Source: JBQCHF01 sp051953655
Lineage (GTDB): Bacteria > Actinomycetota > Actinomycetes > Motilibacterales > Motilibacteraceae
Length of the DNA stretch: 31,127 bases
Direction of reading: 5' to 3'
Assembly: GCA_051953655.1 (NCBI GenBank)
Contig: JBQCIO010000354.1
Location: 1 to 31,127 of the forward strand
Part shown: piece after piece, positions 16,116 to 23,909 of the stretch
Layout: every line of letters starts with the position of its first letter
Position numbering within the stretch: position 1 is the first letter of the stretch
Notes under the pieces: generated by a model
Database searches by the model: none
What the model was told of the DNA's origin: nothing
Seen by the model: only the letters and a program-made list of their open reading frames with translations
Made by a program: the position numbers and the translations under genes

Positions 16116-17147
16116 ATGGAGCCGGTGCGGTTCGGGCTGGTCGGGTACGGCTTCGGCGGCCGGGTGTTCCACGCGCCGTTCCTGGCGGCCGCGGACGAGG
16201 TCGACCTCCTGGGCGTGGTGACCACGAGCCCGCAGCGGCGGGCGCAGGTCGATCAGGACCATCCCGGCGCGGCGACCTTCGACTCGCTGGAGGCGCTGCG
16301 CGAGGCCGGGGCCGAGGCGGTCGCGATCAGCACGCCGGCGCAGACCCACTCCGAGCTGACGGACCGGGCGCTGCGGCTCGGGCTCGCCGTGGTCTGCGAC
16401 AAGCCGTTCGCGCTCGACGCCCCCGCGGCCCGGCGCAGCGTGGCGCTGGCCGATCGGCTGGGGCTGGCGCTGGCGCCGTTCCAGAACCGCCGGTGGGACT
16501 CGGACTTCCTGACCGTCCGCCGGCTGGTGGCCGAGGGCGTGCTCGGGGAGCTGACCGGGTTCGAGTCCAGCTTCGAGCGCTTCACCCCCGAGCCCGGACC
16601 GGCCCCGTCCGGCGGCGGCACGCTGCTCGACTTCGGCAGCCACCTGGTGGACCAGGCGCTGGTGATGCTCGGCCCGGTCGCGTCGGTCTACGCCGAGTGG
16701 CGGGTCCGCGAGAGCGGGCTGGACGACGACGTCTTCGTGGCCCTGCGGCACGTCTCGGGCGGCCGGTCGCACCTGTCCGGCAGCTGGAGCCAGGGCGCGC
16801 CGGCACCGCGGTTCCGGGTGAGCGGCACGCGGGGGAGCTACGTGGTGCACGGCATGGAGAGCATGAAGAGCACAGGGCCGGTGCTTCCTGGTGAGAGGAC
16901 ACCGGCCCAGCTGGGCGAGCGCTGGGGCGAGGAGCCCGCACGGCGGTGGGGCGCGCTGCACCGCGGCGACGACGTCGAGCCGGTCCCGAGCGAGCCCGGG
17001 GCGTGGCACACGTTCTACCCGGCCTTCGCCCGCGCGGTCCGCGGGCTGGGAGCAGTGCCGGTGCAGCCGCTGGACGCGGTGGCCACCGCCGAGGTGCTGG
17101 ACGCCGCGCGGGAGAGCGCGCGCAACGGCGACGTCGTCCGGCTCTGA
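16116..17147 (+). CDS. Gfo/Idh/MocA-family oxidoreductase
   Basis: A 343-residue NAD(P)-dependent dehydrogenase, probably acting on a sugar or inositol-like substrate. The N-terminal Rossmann fold starts at once: FGLVGYGFGGRVFHAPF with the glycine motif at residues 9-14. The conserved EKP triad appears as DKP (95-97, CDKPFAL). The C-terminal domain has the substrate-side histidine at 176 in LLDFGSHLVDQAL. The VGYGFGGRVFHAPFL opening is typical of the YdgJ/IolW-like branch (scyllo-inositol dehydrogenases), but substrate cannot be fixed. The ATG has GGCAGGAGG five bases upstream; the longer upstream frame runs through the tandem repeat and is not coding. It converges with the iron-type dehydrogenase gene 16 bases away. 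Confidence 0.9.
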   Translation: MEPVRFGLVGYGFGGRVFHAPFLAAADEVDLLGVVTTSPQRRAQVDQDHPGAATFDSLEALREAGAEAVAISTPAQTHSELTDRALRLGLAVVCDKPFALDAPAARRSVALADRLGLALAPFQNRRWDSDFLTVRRLVAEGVLGELTGFESSFERFTPEPGPAPSGGGTLLDFGSHLVDQALVMLGPVASVYAEWRVRESGLDDDVFVALRHVSGGRSHLSGSWSQGAPAPRFRVSGTRGSYVVHGMESMKSTGPVLPGERTPAQLGERWGEEPARRWGALHRGDDVEPVPSEPGAWHTFYPAFARAVRGLGAVPVQPLDAVATAEVLDAARESARNGDVVRL

Positions 17148-17163
17148 GCCGTGCTCCCCGTGC

Positions 17164-18456
17164 CTACCAGAGCTCGAGCGAGCGGGTGAAGATGCCCGCG
17201 AGGTCCTCGCCGGTGACCGGCAGCGGCGCGGTGGCCAGCAGCCGCTGCTGCTTCAGCGCGCCGTCGACCAGGCCGGGGACGTCACCCTCGTCGTAGCCGA
17301 CGCCGCCGATGCCGTTCGGGATGCCGATGTCGTGCATGAGGGCCACCAGCACCGTGGGAAGCGCCTCGGCGGGGTCGTCCGGCCGGTCGGCGCCGGGGGC
17401 GAGCAGCTCGGCGGCGCGCAGGTGGCGCTCCGGGTCCGCCGGGAAGGTGAACCGGAAGGCCTCGGGCGCGGTGAGGGCGACGGCCATGCCGTGCGGCACC
17501 ATCGGCTCGTCCTGCGGGTAGTCGCGCGGGCGGAAGTCCTTCACCCGTCCGGCGATCGGGTAGGCGTTGGCGTGCGGGACGTGCACGCCCGCGTTGCCGA
17601 AGCCCATGCCGGCGAAGGTGGCCGCCATCGCCATGTCCAGGCGGGCCTGGACGTCGTCGCCGTCCCGCACCGCGGTGCGGAAGGACCGGGCCAGCAGCTG
17701 CAGGGCCTTCTCCGACCACATGTCGGCCACCGGGTTGGCCCCGCAGTAGGGCACCCGCTCAGCCGGCTGCTTGTGCTCGAAACGGTGGTAGGGCTTGGCG
17801 GTCCAGCTCTCCAGCGCGTGGCACAGGATGTCCATCCCGGACGCCGCGGTCACCATCGGCGGCTGCGAGCGGGTGAGCAGCGGGTCCACCACCGCCAGCG
17901 TGGGCCGGAGCCGGGCATGGCTGATGCCGGTCTTCACGTGCAGGTCGAGCACGTCGAGGACGCAGATGGTCGTGCTCTCGGAGCCGGTGCCGGTCGTCGT
18001 CGGGACGGCCACGAGCGGCTTGAGCGGCTGCGTCGGGGTGCGGCCGCCGCCGACCGGCACGTTGACGTAGTCCATCAGGTCGCCGGGGTTGGTGGTGAGG
18101 AGGTCGACCGCCTTGGCGGTGTCGATGGACGAGCCGCCGCCCACGGCGACGAAGGCGTCCCACGGGCCGGTGGACCGCGCGTGCTCCACCGCCGCCCGCA
18201 GGCTGACGTCCGTCGGCTCGACGTGCGCGCCGTCCCAGACGTGCGCCTCGATGCCGAAGCCGGTCATCTGCTCGGCGACCCGCTGCGGCGAGCCGGTGGC
18301 CGCCACCCCCGGGTCGGTGACGACGAGGACCCGCCGCGCGCCCTGCTGGGCGAGGTCGAAGCCGATCTCGTCCGCGGCGCCCGCCCCGAACTTCAGCGCG
18401 GGCGCACCGTAGGTGAAGACGGTCTCGGGGTTCGCCGGGCCGGGGGTGGCGGTCAT
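17164..18456 (-). CDS. Hydroxyacid-oxoacid transhydrogenase (iron-type ADH family)
   Basis: A 430-residue member of the iron-containing alcohol dehydrogenase family, closest to hydroxyacid-oxoacid transhydrogenase (human ADHFE1 type), which oxidises 4-hydroxybutyrate to succinic semialdehyde while reducing 2-oxoglutarate to 2-hydroxyglutarate without free NAD. The family opening NPETVFTYGAPALKFG is at residues 9-24, the dinucleotide motif GGGSSIDTAK at 106-115, and likely metal ligands are Asp209 and His213 (GMDILCHALESW), His295 (HVPHANAYP) and His322 (PHGMA). The region between the second and third ligands is longer than in FucO-type enzymes, as expected for this subgroup. The ATG has AGGAG seven bases upstream. 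It lies 37 bases downstream of thiD on the same strand; co-transcription is likely, a functional link is not obvious. Confidence 0.88.
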   Translation of the reverse strand: MTATPGPANPETVFTYGAPALKFGAGAADEIGFDLAQQGARRVLVVTDPGVAATGSPQRVAEQMTGFGIEAHVWDGAHVEPTDVSLRAAVEHARSTGPWDAFVAVGGGSSIDTAKAVDLLTTNPGDLMDYVNVPVGGGRTPTQPLKPLVAVPTTTGTGSESTTICVLDVLDLHVKTGISHARLRPTLAVVDPLLTRSQPPMVTAASGMDILCHALESWTAKPYHRFEHKQPAERVPYCGANPVADMWSEKALQLLARSFRTAVRDGDDVQARLDMAMAATFAGMGFGNAGVHVPHANAYPIAGRVKDFRPRDYPQDEPMVPHGMAVALTAPEAFRFTFPADPERHLRAAELLAPGADRPDDPAEALPTVLVALMHDIGIPNGIGGVGYDEGDVPGLVDGALKQQRLLATAPLPVTGEDLAGIFTRSLELW

Positions 18457-18493
18457 GGTGCTTCTCCTGCCTGTTCGTCTGGCCGGTGCGAGG

Positions 18494-19294
18494 TCAGCGG
18501 AGCGGTCCGGGCGGGGCGAGCCGGCGCACGTCGAGCGCGTCCACCGGCCCGTCGCCGGCGCCGACCTCGGCCAGGCCGGTGCGCACCGCCTCGGTGGCCA
18601 CGGCGGCGGCCCGTCGCGCGGCGGTCTCCAGGTCGTCGCCGCGGGCCAGGCACGCCGCCAGCGCGGCCGAGTGCGTGCACCCGGCGCCGTGCGTGGCGGC
18701 GACGCCGTGCCGCGGGACCTCGATGTCGACGTGCCGGCCGTCGGCGTAGAGGTGGTCCACCGCGCTGGCCCCGTGGCCACCGGTGACCAGCGCCCCGCGG
18801 GCACCCAGGGCGACCAGCGCCTCGGCCAGCTCGGCGCGGTCCTCGCTGCGGATGCCGGTGAGCGCCTGCGCCTCGAGCAGGTTGGGCGTCACCACGGTGG
18901 CCAGCGGGAACAGCCGGCCGGTGAGCGCCTCGACGGCGTCGTCGCGCAGCAGCCGCGCGCCGGAGCTCGCCACCATCACCGGATCTACGACGAGCGGTAG
19001 GAGACGGCCGTCGAGGGTGGCGGCGACGGCCTCGATGATCGGGGCGGAGAACAGCATCCCGGTCTTGGCGGCGCCGATGCCGATGTCGTCGAGCACCGCC
19101 TCGAGCTGGGCGACGACGACATCGGGCGGGCACTCGTGGATGGCGGTGACGCCGACGGTGCTCTGCGCGGTGAGGGCCACGATCGCGCTCGCACCGTGCA
19201 CGCCGCAGCGGGCGAAGGCCTTCAGGTCGGCCTGGATCCCGGCTCCGCCACCGGAGTCGGACGAGGCGATGGTGAGGGCGCGGGCCAGGGTCAC
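18494..19294 (-). CDS. thiD: Hydroxymethylpyrimidine/phosphomethylpyrimidine kinase
   Basis: A 266-residue ribokinase-fold enzyme that phosphorylates HMP and then HMP-phosphate to HMP-PP, the pyrimidine half of thiamine phosphate. Key motifs are ALTIASSDSGGGAGIQADLK near the N-terminus (substrate and nucleotide site), KTGMLFSAPIIEAV, VVDPVMVASSGARLL, TPNLLEAQALTG and the catalytic ATHGAGCTHSAALAA near residue 205. Length is normal for stand-alone ThiD. The GTG at 19294 has no ribosome site, but TACCGT stands six bases upstream, so a leaderless transcript is likely. It diverges from the riboswitch-controlled cytX and is itself outside riboswitch control. Confidence 0.95.
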   Translation of the reverse strand: MTLARALTIASSDSGGGAGIQADLKAFARCGVHGASAIVALTAQSTVGVTAIHECPPDVVVAQLEAVLDDIGIGAAKTGMLFSAPIIEAVAATLDGRLLPLVVDPVMVASSGARLLRDDAVEALTGRLFPLATVVTPNLLEAQALTGIRSEDRAELAEALVALGARGALVTGGHGASAVDHLYADGRHVDIEVPRHGVAATHGAGCTHSAALAACLARGDDLETAARRAAAVATEAVRTGLAEVGAGDGPVDALDVRRLAPPGPLR

Positions 19295-19300
19295 CCGGGC

Positions 19301-19306
19301 ACGGTA
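19301..19306 (-). promoter_or_regulatory. -10 element for leaderless thiD mRNA
   Basis: TACCGT on the minus strand, six bases before the GTG start; see also 15995-16000 and 27632-27637. Confidence 0.45.
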
Positions 19307-19319
19307 CCGGGGCCTGCTC

Positions 19320-19325
19320 TAGGCT
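19320..19325 (+). promoter_or_regulatory. -10 element of the cytX riboswitch transcript
   Basis: TAGGCT about 12 bases before the riboswitch P1 stem, predicting transcription start near 19332. No clear -35. Confidence 0.5.
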
Positions 19326-19336
19326 TCGCCTCGACC

Positions 19337-19438
19337 TGCGCGGGAGCCCGGACCCATCGGGCTGAGAGGGCGGCGAGGGTCATCCCGGTGCCGCCGACCG
19401 CTGGAACCTGATCCGGTTAGCACCGGCGAAGGGAGCGT
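19337..19438 (+). ncRNA. TPP riboswitch (THI element) controlling cytX
   Basis: All landmarks of the thiamine-pyrophosphate aptamer are present in order: GGGAGCCC on the 5' side, the invariant CTGAGAGGG, a variable P3 extension, and the pyrophosphate-binding half GAACCTGATCCGGTTAGC followed by ACCGGCGAAGGGA. The closing GAAGGGAG is also the only ribosome-site-like sequence before the cytX ATG (about 12 bases on), so TPP binding probably hides the ribosome site. High TPP would lower HMP uptake. Confidence 0.95.
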
Positions 19439-19447
19439 GGTGCCGCC

Positions 19448-20809
19448 ATGGCGGCGACCTCTTCCGACACCCAGTCCGTCCCGGCACCGGTCCCCGGCGC
19501 CGTCGTCGACCGCGCCGAGGCGCCGCTCACCCTCACCGAGCCGGCGCCGCGCACGCTCGGCCTGCTGGACCAGCTGGGCTTCTGGGGCAACCTCGGCGTG
19601 AGCCTGCTCGGCTTCGGCGGCGCCATCGCCGTGGCCGCCCCGACCGGCCTGCCGCCGCTGCCGCTCGGCGGTGCTCTCGCGGCCACCGTCGTCGGCACCG
19701 CGCTGGGCGCACTCGTGCTCGGAGGGTCGCTGGTCCTCGGCGCCCGCACGGGGGCACCGGCCATGGTGCTGCTGCGCGGGCTGCTCGGGGCGCGGGCCTC
19801 GGCCGTGCCCACCGTGCTGAACGTCGCGCAGTGCCTGGGCTGGGGAACGTTCGAGCTGGTCGTCATCTCCGACGGCCTGGAGGCGCTCACGCACGACCAC
19901 CTGCCCCGGTGGGCCTGCGTGCTGCTGACCGGCGTCGTGACGACCGGGCTGACGCTGCGCCCGCTCGGCATGATCCGGGTGCTGCGCCGGTACGTCTCGG
20001 TGCTGGTGGTGCTGGCCGTCGCGGTGCTGGCGGTCGGGCTGCTGCGCGACGGGATCTCCCCGACGTCGGGCTCGTGGACGGGGTTCTGGGCCGGCACCGA
20101 CGCCGCCCTCGCGGTGGCCGTCTCGTGGGTGCCGCTCGGCGCCGACTACGCCCGGCACTCGCGCACCTCGCGGGCCGCGTTCACCGGTGGAGCGCTCGGC
20201 TTCGGCGTGACGCAGGTGGCCTGCTACGCCGTCGGCCTGCTCGCCCTGGCCCAGGCGGGCCAGGACCCGGACAAGGTCTTCGACGTGTTCCTGGGGCTGC
20301 CGCTCGGGATCGTGGCGTTCGCGGTGCTGGTGCTGCGCGAGACCGACCAGAGCTTCGCCAACGTCTACTCCACCGCCGTCTCCGTGCAGAACCTGCGGCC
20401 CGGCTGGGACCGCCGGGTCCTGTCGGTGGCGGTGGGCACCGTGACGACGCTGGGCGCGCTCCTGCTCGACGTCTGCCAGTTCGCCAGCTTCCTCTACCTG
20501 ATCGGCGCGGTGTTCGTGCCGCTCAGCGGCGCGCTGCTGGCCGCGTGGGTGCGCTCGGCGGGGCGCTGGGACGTCACGGCGTCGGCGCCGACCCGGCCGG
20601 CGATGCTGCTGGCGTGGGCGGCCGGCTTCGTCGTCTACCAGCTGGTGAACCCGGGCGGGGTGGCCGGCTGGTCGACGTTCTGGGGCCGGTTGGGCGCGGA
20701 CCTGCACGTGGCCGGCCACGCCTGGCTCAGCGCGTCGATCGCGTCGTTCCTCGTGGCCGCCGCGCTCGCCTTCCCCCTCGCCCGCCCCACCCCCCACCCC
20801 CGTCCGTGA
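19448..20809 (+). CDS. cytX: Hydroxymethylpyrimidine permease CytX (NCS1 family)
   Basis: A 453-residue inner-membrane transporter of the NCS1 purine/cytosine permease family with about 12 hydrophobic segments, the first after residue 40 (QLGFWGNLGVSLLGFGGAI). Recognisable family features are NVAQCLGWGTFELVVIS around residue 125 and SWVPLGADYARHSRTSRAAF around 225, matching the NCS1 signature helices. The TPP riboswitch in front identifies the substrate class: CytX members under THI elements import hydroxymethylpyrimidine. No thiC is in the window, so this salvage step may matter, or thiC may lie elsewhere. Its stop codon is the TGA inside the palindrome at 20804-20856, and the protein tail is Pro-rich (ARPTPHPRP), suggesting that the repeat replaced the original end. 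Confidence 0.9.
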   Translation: MAATSSDTQSVPAPVPGAVVDRAEAPLTLTEPAPRTLGLLDQLGFWGNLGVSLLGFGGAIAVAAPTGLPPLPLGGALAATVVGTALGALVLGGSLVLGARTGAPAMVLLRGLLGARASAVPTVLNVAQCLGWGTFELVVISDGLEALTHDHLPRWACVLLTGVVTTGLTLRPLGMIRVLRRYVSVLVVLAVAVLAVGLLRDGISPTSGSWTGFWAGTDAALAVAVSWVPLGADYARHSRTSRAAFTGGALGFGVTQVACYAVGLLALAQAGQDPDKVFDVFLGLPLGIVAFAVLVLRETDQSFANVYSTAVSVQNLRPGWDRRVLSVAVGTVTTLGALLLDVCQFASFLYLIGAVFVPLSGALLAAWVRSAGRWDVTASAPTRPAMLLAWAAGFVVYQLVNPGGVAGWSTFWGRLGADLHVAGHAWLSASIASFLVAAALAFPLARPTPHPRP

Positions 20810-20856
20810 TCATGCAGAAATGGTGGGAGCGCCTCACCATCTCTGCTTGATCACGG
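20804..20856. repeat. 53-bp palindromic repeat, also bidirectional terminator
   Basis: The left arm starts CCGTGATCATGCAGAAATGG and ends GTG; the right arm is CACCATCTCTGCTTGATCAC plus GG. The 22-base arms differ at two positions and enclose a nine-base centre. It lies between convergent cytX and thiG and would terminate both transcripts. A second copy is at 31077-31127. In both, the TGA of CCGTGATCA is the stop codon of the preceding gene. Confidence 0.85.
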
Positions 20857-20863
20857 CAAGGGG

Positions 20864-21694
20864 TCAGGGGGTGGGGACCATGCCGTCGAGCATGCCCTCG
20901 TAGGGGGAGGAGGCCTCGGCGCGGTATCGGCGGGGGATGCGGCCGGCGAGGTGGGCGTCGCGGCCGGCCTGCACGCCGCGGCGCATGGCCCGGGCCATCC
21001 GCAGCGGGTCGGCGGCGCGGGTGACGGCGGAGGCGACCAGCACGGCGTCGCAGCCGAGCTCCATGGCCTGGGCGGCCTCGCTGGCGGTGCCGATGCCGGC
21101 GTCGAGGACCACGGGCACGCTCGCCTGCTCCACGATGAGAGCGATGTTGAGCGGGTTGCGGATGCCCAGACCGGAGCCGATGGGCGCGCCGCCGGGCATC
21201 ACCGCGGCGCAGCCCACCTGCTCCAGGCGGCGGGCGAGCACCGGGTCGTCGTTGGTGTAGGGCAGCACGGTGAAGCCGTCGTCGACGAGCAGCTCGGCCG
21301 CGGCGAGCAGCTCCACCGGGTCCGGCAGCAGGGTGCGCTCGTCGGCGACGACCTCCAGCTTCACCCAGGGGGTCGCCAGCGCCTCGCGGGCCAGCCGGGC
21401 GGTGAGCAGAGCCTCCCCGGCGGTGCGGCAGCCGGCGGTGTTGGGCAGCACCCGCACGCCGGCCGCGCGGGCGACGTCGAGCACCGAGCCGCGGGCCGCG
21501 GGGTCCACGCGGCGCATGGCGACGGTGGTCCACTCGGTGCCCGACTCGACCAGGATCCGCTCCAGCCCCTCCAGGCTGGGCGCCCCGCCGGTGCCGACCA
21601 CCAGGCGGGAGGCGAACGTCTCACCGGCGATGACCAGCGGATCCTCGACGACCCTCGCCTCCGACGTGACGTCGGACTCGTCTGCGGCGGTCAT
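20864..21694 (-). CDS. thiG: Thiazole synthase
   Basis: A 276-residue TIM-barrel enzyme that condenses deoxyxylulose-5-phosphate, dehydroglycine and ThiS-thiocarboxylate into the thiazole of thiamine. The Schiff-base lysine is Lys112 in TPWVKLEVVAD. Other signatures are SRLVVGTGGAPSLEGL, LPNTAGCRTAGEAL, GCAAVMPGGAPIGSGLGI and the phosphate-binding VVLDAGIGTASEAAQAMELG. An extra about 18-residue acidic N-terminal tail precedes the core. It starts four bases after the thiS stop, with GGGAGG inside the end of thiS as ribosome site. Third gene of the thiO-thiS-thiG operon under the TPP riboswitch at 23069-23155. Confidence 0.97.
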   Translation of the reverse strand: MTAADESDVTSEARVVEDPLVIAGETFASRLVVGTGGAPSLEGLERILVESGTEWTTVAMRRVDPAARGSVLDVARAAGVRVLPNTAGCRTAGEALLTARLAREALATPWVKLEVVADERTLLPDPVELLAAAELLVDDGFTVLPYTNDDPVLARRLEQVGCAAVMPGGAPIGSGLGIRNPLNIALIVEQASVPVVLDAGIGTASEAAQAMELGCDAVLVASAVTRAADPLRMARAMRRGVQAGRDAHLAGRIPRRYRAEASSPYEGMLDGMVPTP

Positions 21695-21698
21695 CGAC

Positions 21699-21908
21699 TC
21701 AGCCTCCCTGCACCGCGGTGACGACCTCGACGGCGTCGCCGTCGCGCAGCACGACGTCGGCCCAGGCGCTGCGCGGCACCACCTCGCCGTTCACCGCCAC
21801 CGCGATGCCGGTTGGCGCCTGGCTCAGCGCGGCGACCAGGTCCGGCAGGGGCGTCTGCTCGGCGACCTCGCGCGCCTCCCCGTTGACGGCCACCCGGCAC
21901 GTGCTCAT
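21699..21908 (-). CDS. thiS: Sulfur carrier protein ThiS
   Basis: A 69-residue ubiquitin-like protein that ends in the required Gly-Gly (TAVQGG), whose C-terminal carboxylate is adenylated and converted to thiocarboxylate to donate sulfur to ThiG. VAVNGEVVPRSAWADVVLRD and GDAVEVVTAVQGG are the typical ThiS/MoaD core strands. The ATG overlaps the thiO stop (ATGA). The normal activator ThiF is not in the window, so a ThiF or MoeZ-like protein elsewhere is needed. Confidence 0.95.
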   Translation of the reverse strand: MSTCRVAVNGEAREVAEQTPLPDLVAALSQAPTGIAVAVNGEVVPRSAWADVVLRDGDAVEVVTAVQGG

Positions 21909-23065
21909 CGGTCTCCTCGCGAGGGTCGGTCGGCCGAGAAACGGTCTGCCGCGAATGGTTTCCACTCCGACGAGACGTCGGATCCGCAGACCAGGGCGGC
22001 CACGGCGTCGGCGGTCGGCGCGCTGAGCAGGATGCCGTTGCGGTAGTGACCGGTCGCCACCACCAGGCCTTCCATCCCGACGCGGCCGACCAGCGGGCCG
22101 TTGTCCGGCGTCCCCGGGCGCAGGCCCGCCCGGCACTCCACCAGGGCCAGCTCGCCGAGCACCGGCACCAGGTCGCAGGCGTCGCGCAGCAGCTCGTGCA
22201 CCGCGCCGGCGGTGACCGTCTCGTCGAAGCCGCGCTCCTCCACCGTGGCGCCGACGACGACCTCGCCGTCCTCGCGGGGGACGAGGTAGACCTCGGTGCC
22301 GCGCACCAGCGCGCGCACGGTCCGGGTGAGGACCGGGCTGCCGGCGGGCACCGCCGGGGAGGGACCGAGCCGCAGGATCTGGCCCTTCACCGGGCGGACC
22401 GGGAGCACCAGGTCGGCCGGCAGGCCCGGCAGGGACGGCGACCAGCTCCCCGCCGCGAGGACCACGGTGCCGGCGCGCAGCTCGCCGACGTCGGCGCGCA
22501 CCCCTACCGCGTGGTCGCCCTCCACCAGCAGCTCCTCCGCCCGGCCGGTCACGACGTCGACGCCGTGCCGGCGCAGCGCCGCGTGCAGGGCCTCGGCGTA
22601 GCGCCGGTTGTGCACCGACAGGTCGTCGGAGGCGAGCACGGCGCCGCGGACCTCGGGGGTGAGGAACGGCTCGAGCCGGCGCGCGGCCGAGCCGGTGAGC
22701 TCTTCGGTGACCAGCCCGAGCGAGGAGCGGAACGCAGACAGCCGGGACAGCGCGACGCGGTCGTCCGCGTCCAGCGCGACGACCAGCGTGCCCTCGCGGC
22801 GCAGGCCGACGTCCTGCCCGGCGTCAGCCTCGAGCTCGGCGGCGAAGGACGGGAAGCGGGCCAGGGCCGCCAGGTTGAGCCGGAGCAGCTCCTCCTCGCC
22901 GAACACCGCCTCGCTGACCGGGGCGAGCATGCCGGCTGCCGCCCAGGTGGCTCCACGGGTGCCGCTGGCGTCCAGCACCTGCACCGTGGCGCCGTCGCGG
23001 ACGAGGCGCCAGGCGGCGGCCAGCCCGACGGCACCGCCGCCCACGACGAGGACGTCGGTGGACAC
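21905..23065 (-). CDS. thiO: Glycine oxidase ThiO
   Basis: A 386-residue FAD-dependent oxidase of the DAO fold that turns glycine into iminoacetate (dehydroglycine), the C-N donor for ThiG, using oxygen; this marks an aerobic thiazole route in place of ThiH. The FAD-binding motif VLVVGGGAVGLAAAWRL is at residues 5-21, and the C-terminal GLRPGTPDNGPLVGR and ATGHYRNGILLSAPTA are DAO-family flavin contacts. The start is GTG 23065, with GTGAGGGGT in the region between it and the riboswitch. First gene of the operon. Confidence 0.96.
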   Translation of the reverse strand: MSTDVLVVGGGAVGLAAAWRLVRDGATVQVLDASGTRGATWAAAGMLAPVSEAVFGEEELLRLNLAALARFPSFAAELEADAGQDVGLRREGTLVVALDADDRVALSRLSAFRSSLGLVTEELTGSAARRLEPFLTPEVRGAVLASDDLSVHNRRYAEALHAALRRHGVDVVTGRAEELLVEGDHAVGVRADVGELRAGTVVLAAGSWSPSLPGLPADLVLPVRPVKGQILRLGPSPAVPAGSPVLTRTVRALVRGTEVYLVPREDGEVVVGATVEERGFDETVTAGAVHELLRDACDLVPVLGELALVECRAGLRPGTPDNGPLVGRVGMEGLVVATGHYRNGILLSAPTADAVAALVCGSDVSSEWKPFAADRFSADRPSRGDR

Positions 23066-23068
23066 CCC

Positions 23069-23155
23069 TCACAGCTCCCTTCGCCGGCATGACCCGGATC
23101 AGGTTCGACGGTCGGGCTCGCGCCCCTCTCAGCCCGGTGCCGGGCTCCCGTGCTC
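23069..23155 (-). ncRNA. TPP riboswitch (THI element) controlling thiO-thiS-thiG
   Basis: On the minus strand: CACGGGAGCCC, the invariant GGGCTGAGAGGGG, then GAACCTGATCCGGGTCATGC and CGGCGAAGGGAGCTGTG. It is shorter in the P3 region than the cytX copy. Only a few bases separate it from the thiO start, so the purine-rich GAAGGGAG in the 3' P1/P2 region probably acts as a masked ribosome site. A minus-strand TAGATT at 23200-23205 is a plausible -10. Confidence 0.95.
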
Positions 23156-23226
23156 TCGACGTTCTCGTGCTCCAGCACCCGCGGTGCGGTCGCGGCGTCA
23201 ATCTACGCCGGTGGTTGGATGCCCGC

Positions 23227-23907
23227 GTGACGAGCCACCTTCGCGCGGACCGGCTGCAGCGGCTCGAGGCCGCCCGCCTCTATCTGTGCACCGACGGGCG
23301 GCGCGAGCGCGGCGACCTGCCCGAGTTCCTCGACGCGGTGCTGGCCGGCGGCGTCGACGTCGTGCAGCTGCGCGAGAAGGGGCTGGAGGCCGCCGAGGAG
23401 CTGGCGCTGCTGGAGGTCTTCGCCGACGCCTGCCGCCGGCACGGTGCGCTGCTGGCCGTGAACGACCGCGCCGACGTCGCGCACGCGGCCGGCGCCGACG
23501 TGCTGCACCTGGGCCAGCGCGACCTGCCCCCGGCGGCGGCCCGCGCCCTGCTCGGCCCCGACGTGCTGATCGGCCGCAGCTCCAACGCCCCCGAGCTCAC
23601 CGCGGCGGCCGAGGCCGACCCGGACGTCGACTACGCCTGCATCGGCCCCTGCTGGCCCACGCCCACCAAGCCGGGGCGCCCCGCAGCCGGGCTGGGGGCG
23701 GTGCGCGCCGTGGCCGAGCAGGCGGCCGGCTGGTCCAAGCCGTGGTTCGCGATCGGCGGCATCGACGAGCAGAACCTGGACCAGGTGCTGGGGACCGGCG
23801 CGCACCGGGTCGTCGTCGTCCGCGCGATCACCGAGGCGGACGACCCGGGCGCGGCCGCCGCCCGCCTCGCCGCGCGGCTGCGCGACGCCTGGCCGGCCGG
23901 CGCCTGA
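23227..23907 (+). CDS. thiE: Thiamine-phosphate synthase
   Basis: A 226-residue TIM-barrel enzyme that joins HMP-PP and thiazole phosphate into thiamine monophosphate. Family motifs: LYLCTDGR at the first strand, VDVVQLREKGLEA, AVNDRADVAHAAGADVLHLG and the pyrophosphate/thiazole site ACIGPCWPTPTKPG (normally GPvFpTxTK), followed by WFAIGGIDEQN. The GTG at 23227 gives the usual N-terminus; the frame stays open upstream through the opposite-strand riboswitch, which is not coding. No strong ribosome site is visible. It is divergent from thiO, and the two promoters overlap around 23160-23210. It has no riboswitch of its own. Confidence 0.95.
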   Translation: MTSHLRADRLQRLEAARLYLCTDGRRERGDLPEFLDAVLAGGVDVVQLREKGLEAAEELALLEVFADACRRHGALLAVNDRADVAHAAGADVLHLGQRDLPPAAARALLGPDVLIGRSSNAPELTAAAEADPDVDYACIGPCWPTPTKPGRPAAGLGAVRAVAEQAAGWSKPWFAIGGIDEQNLDQVLGTGAHRVVVVRAITEADDPGAAAARLAARLRDAWPAGA

Positions 23908-23909
23908 GG

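Noticed and set aside
19319..20797. 492-codon open frame opposite cytX and its riboswitch
   Set aside because: It overlaps the TPP riboswitch and the whole permease; its composition (Arg/Gly/Gln/His-rich) is typical of a shadow frame.
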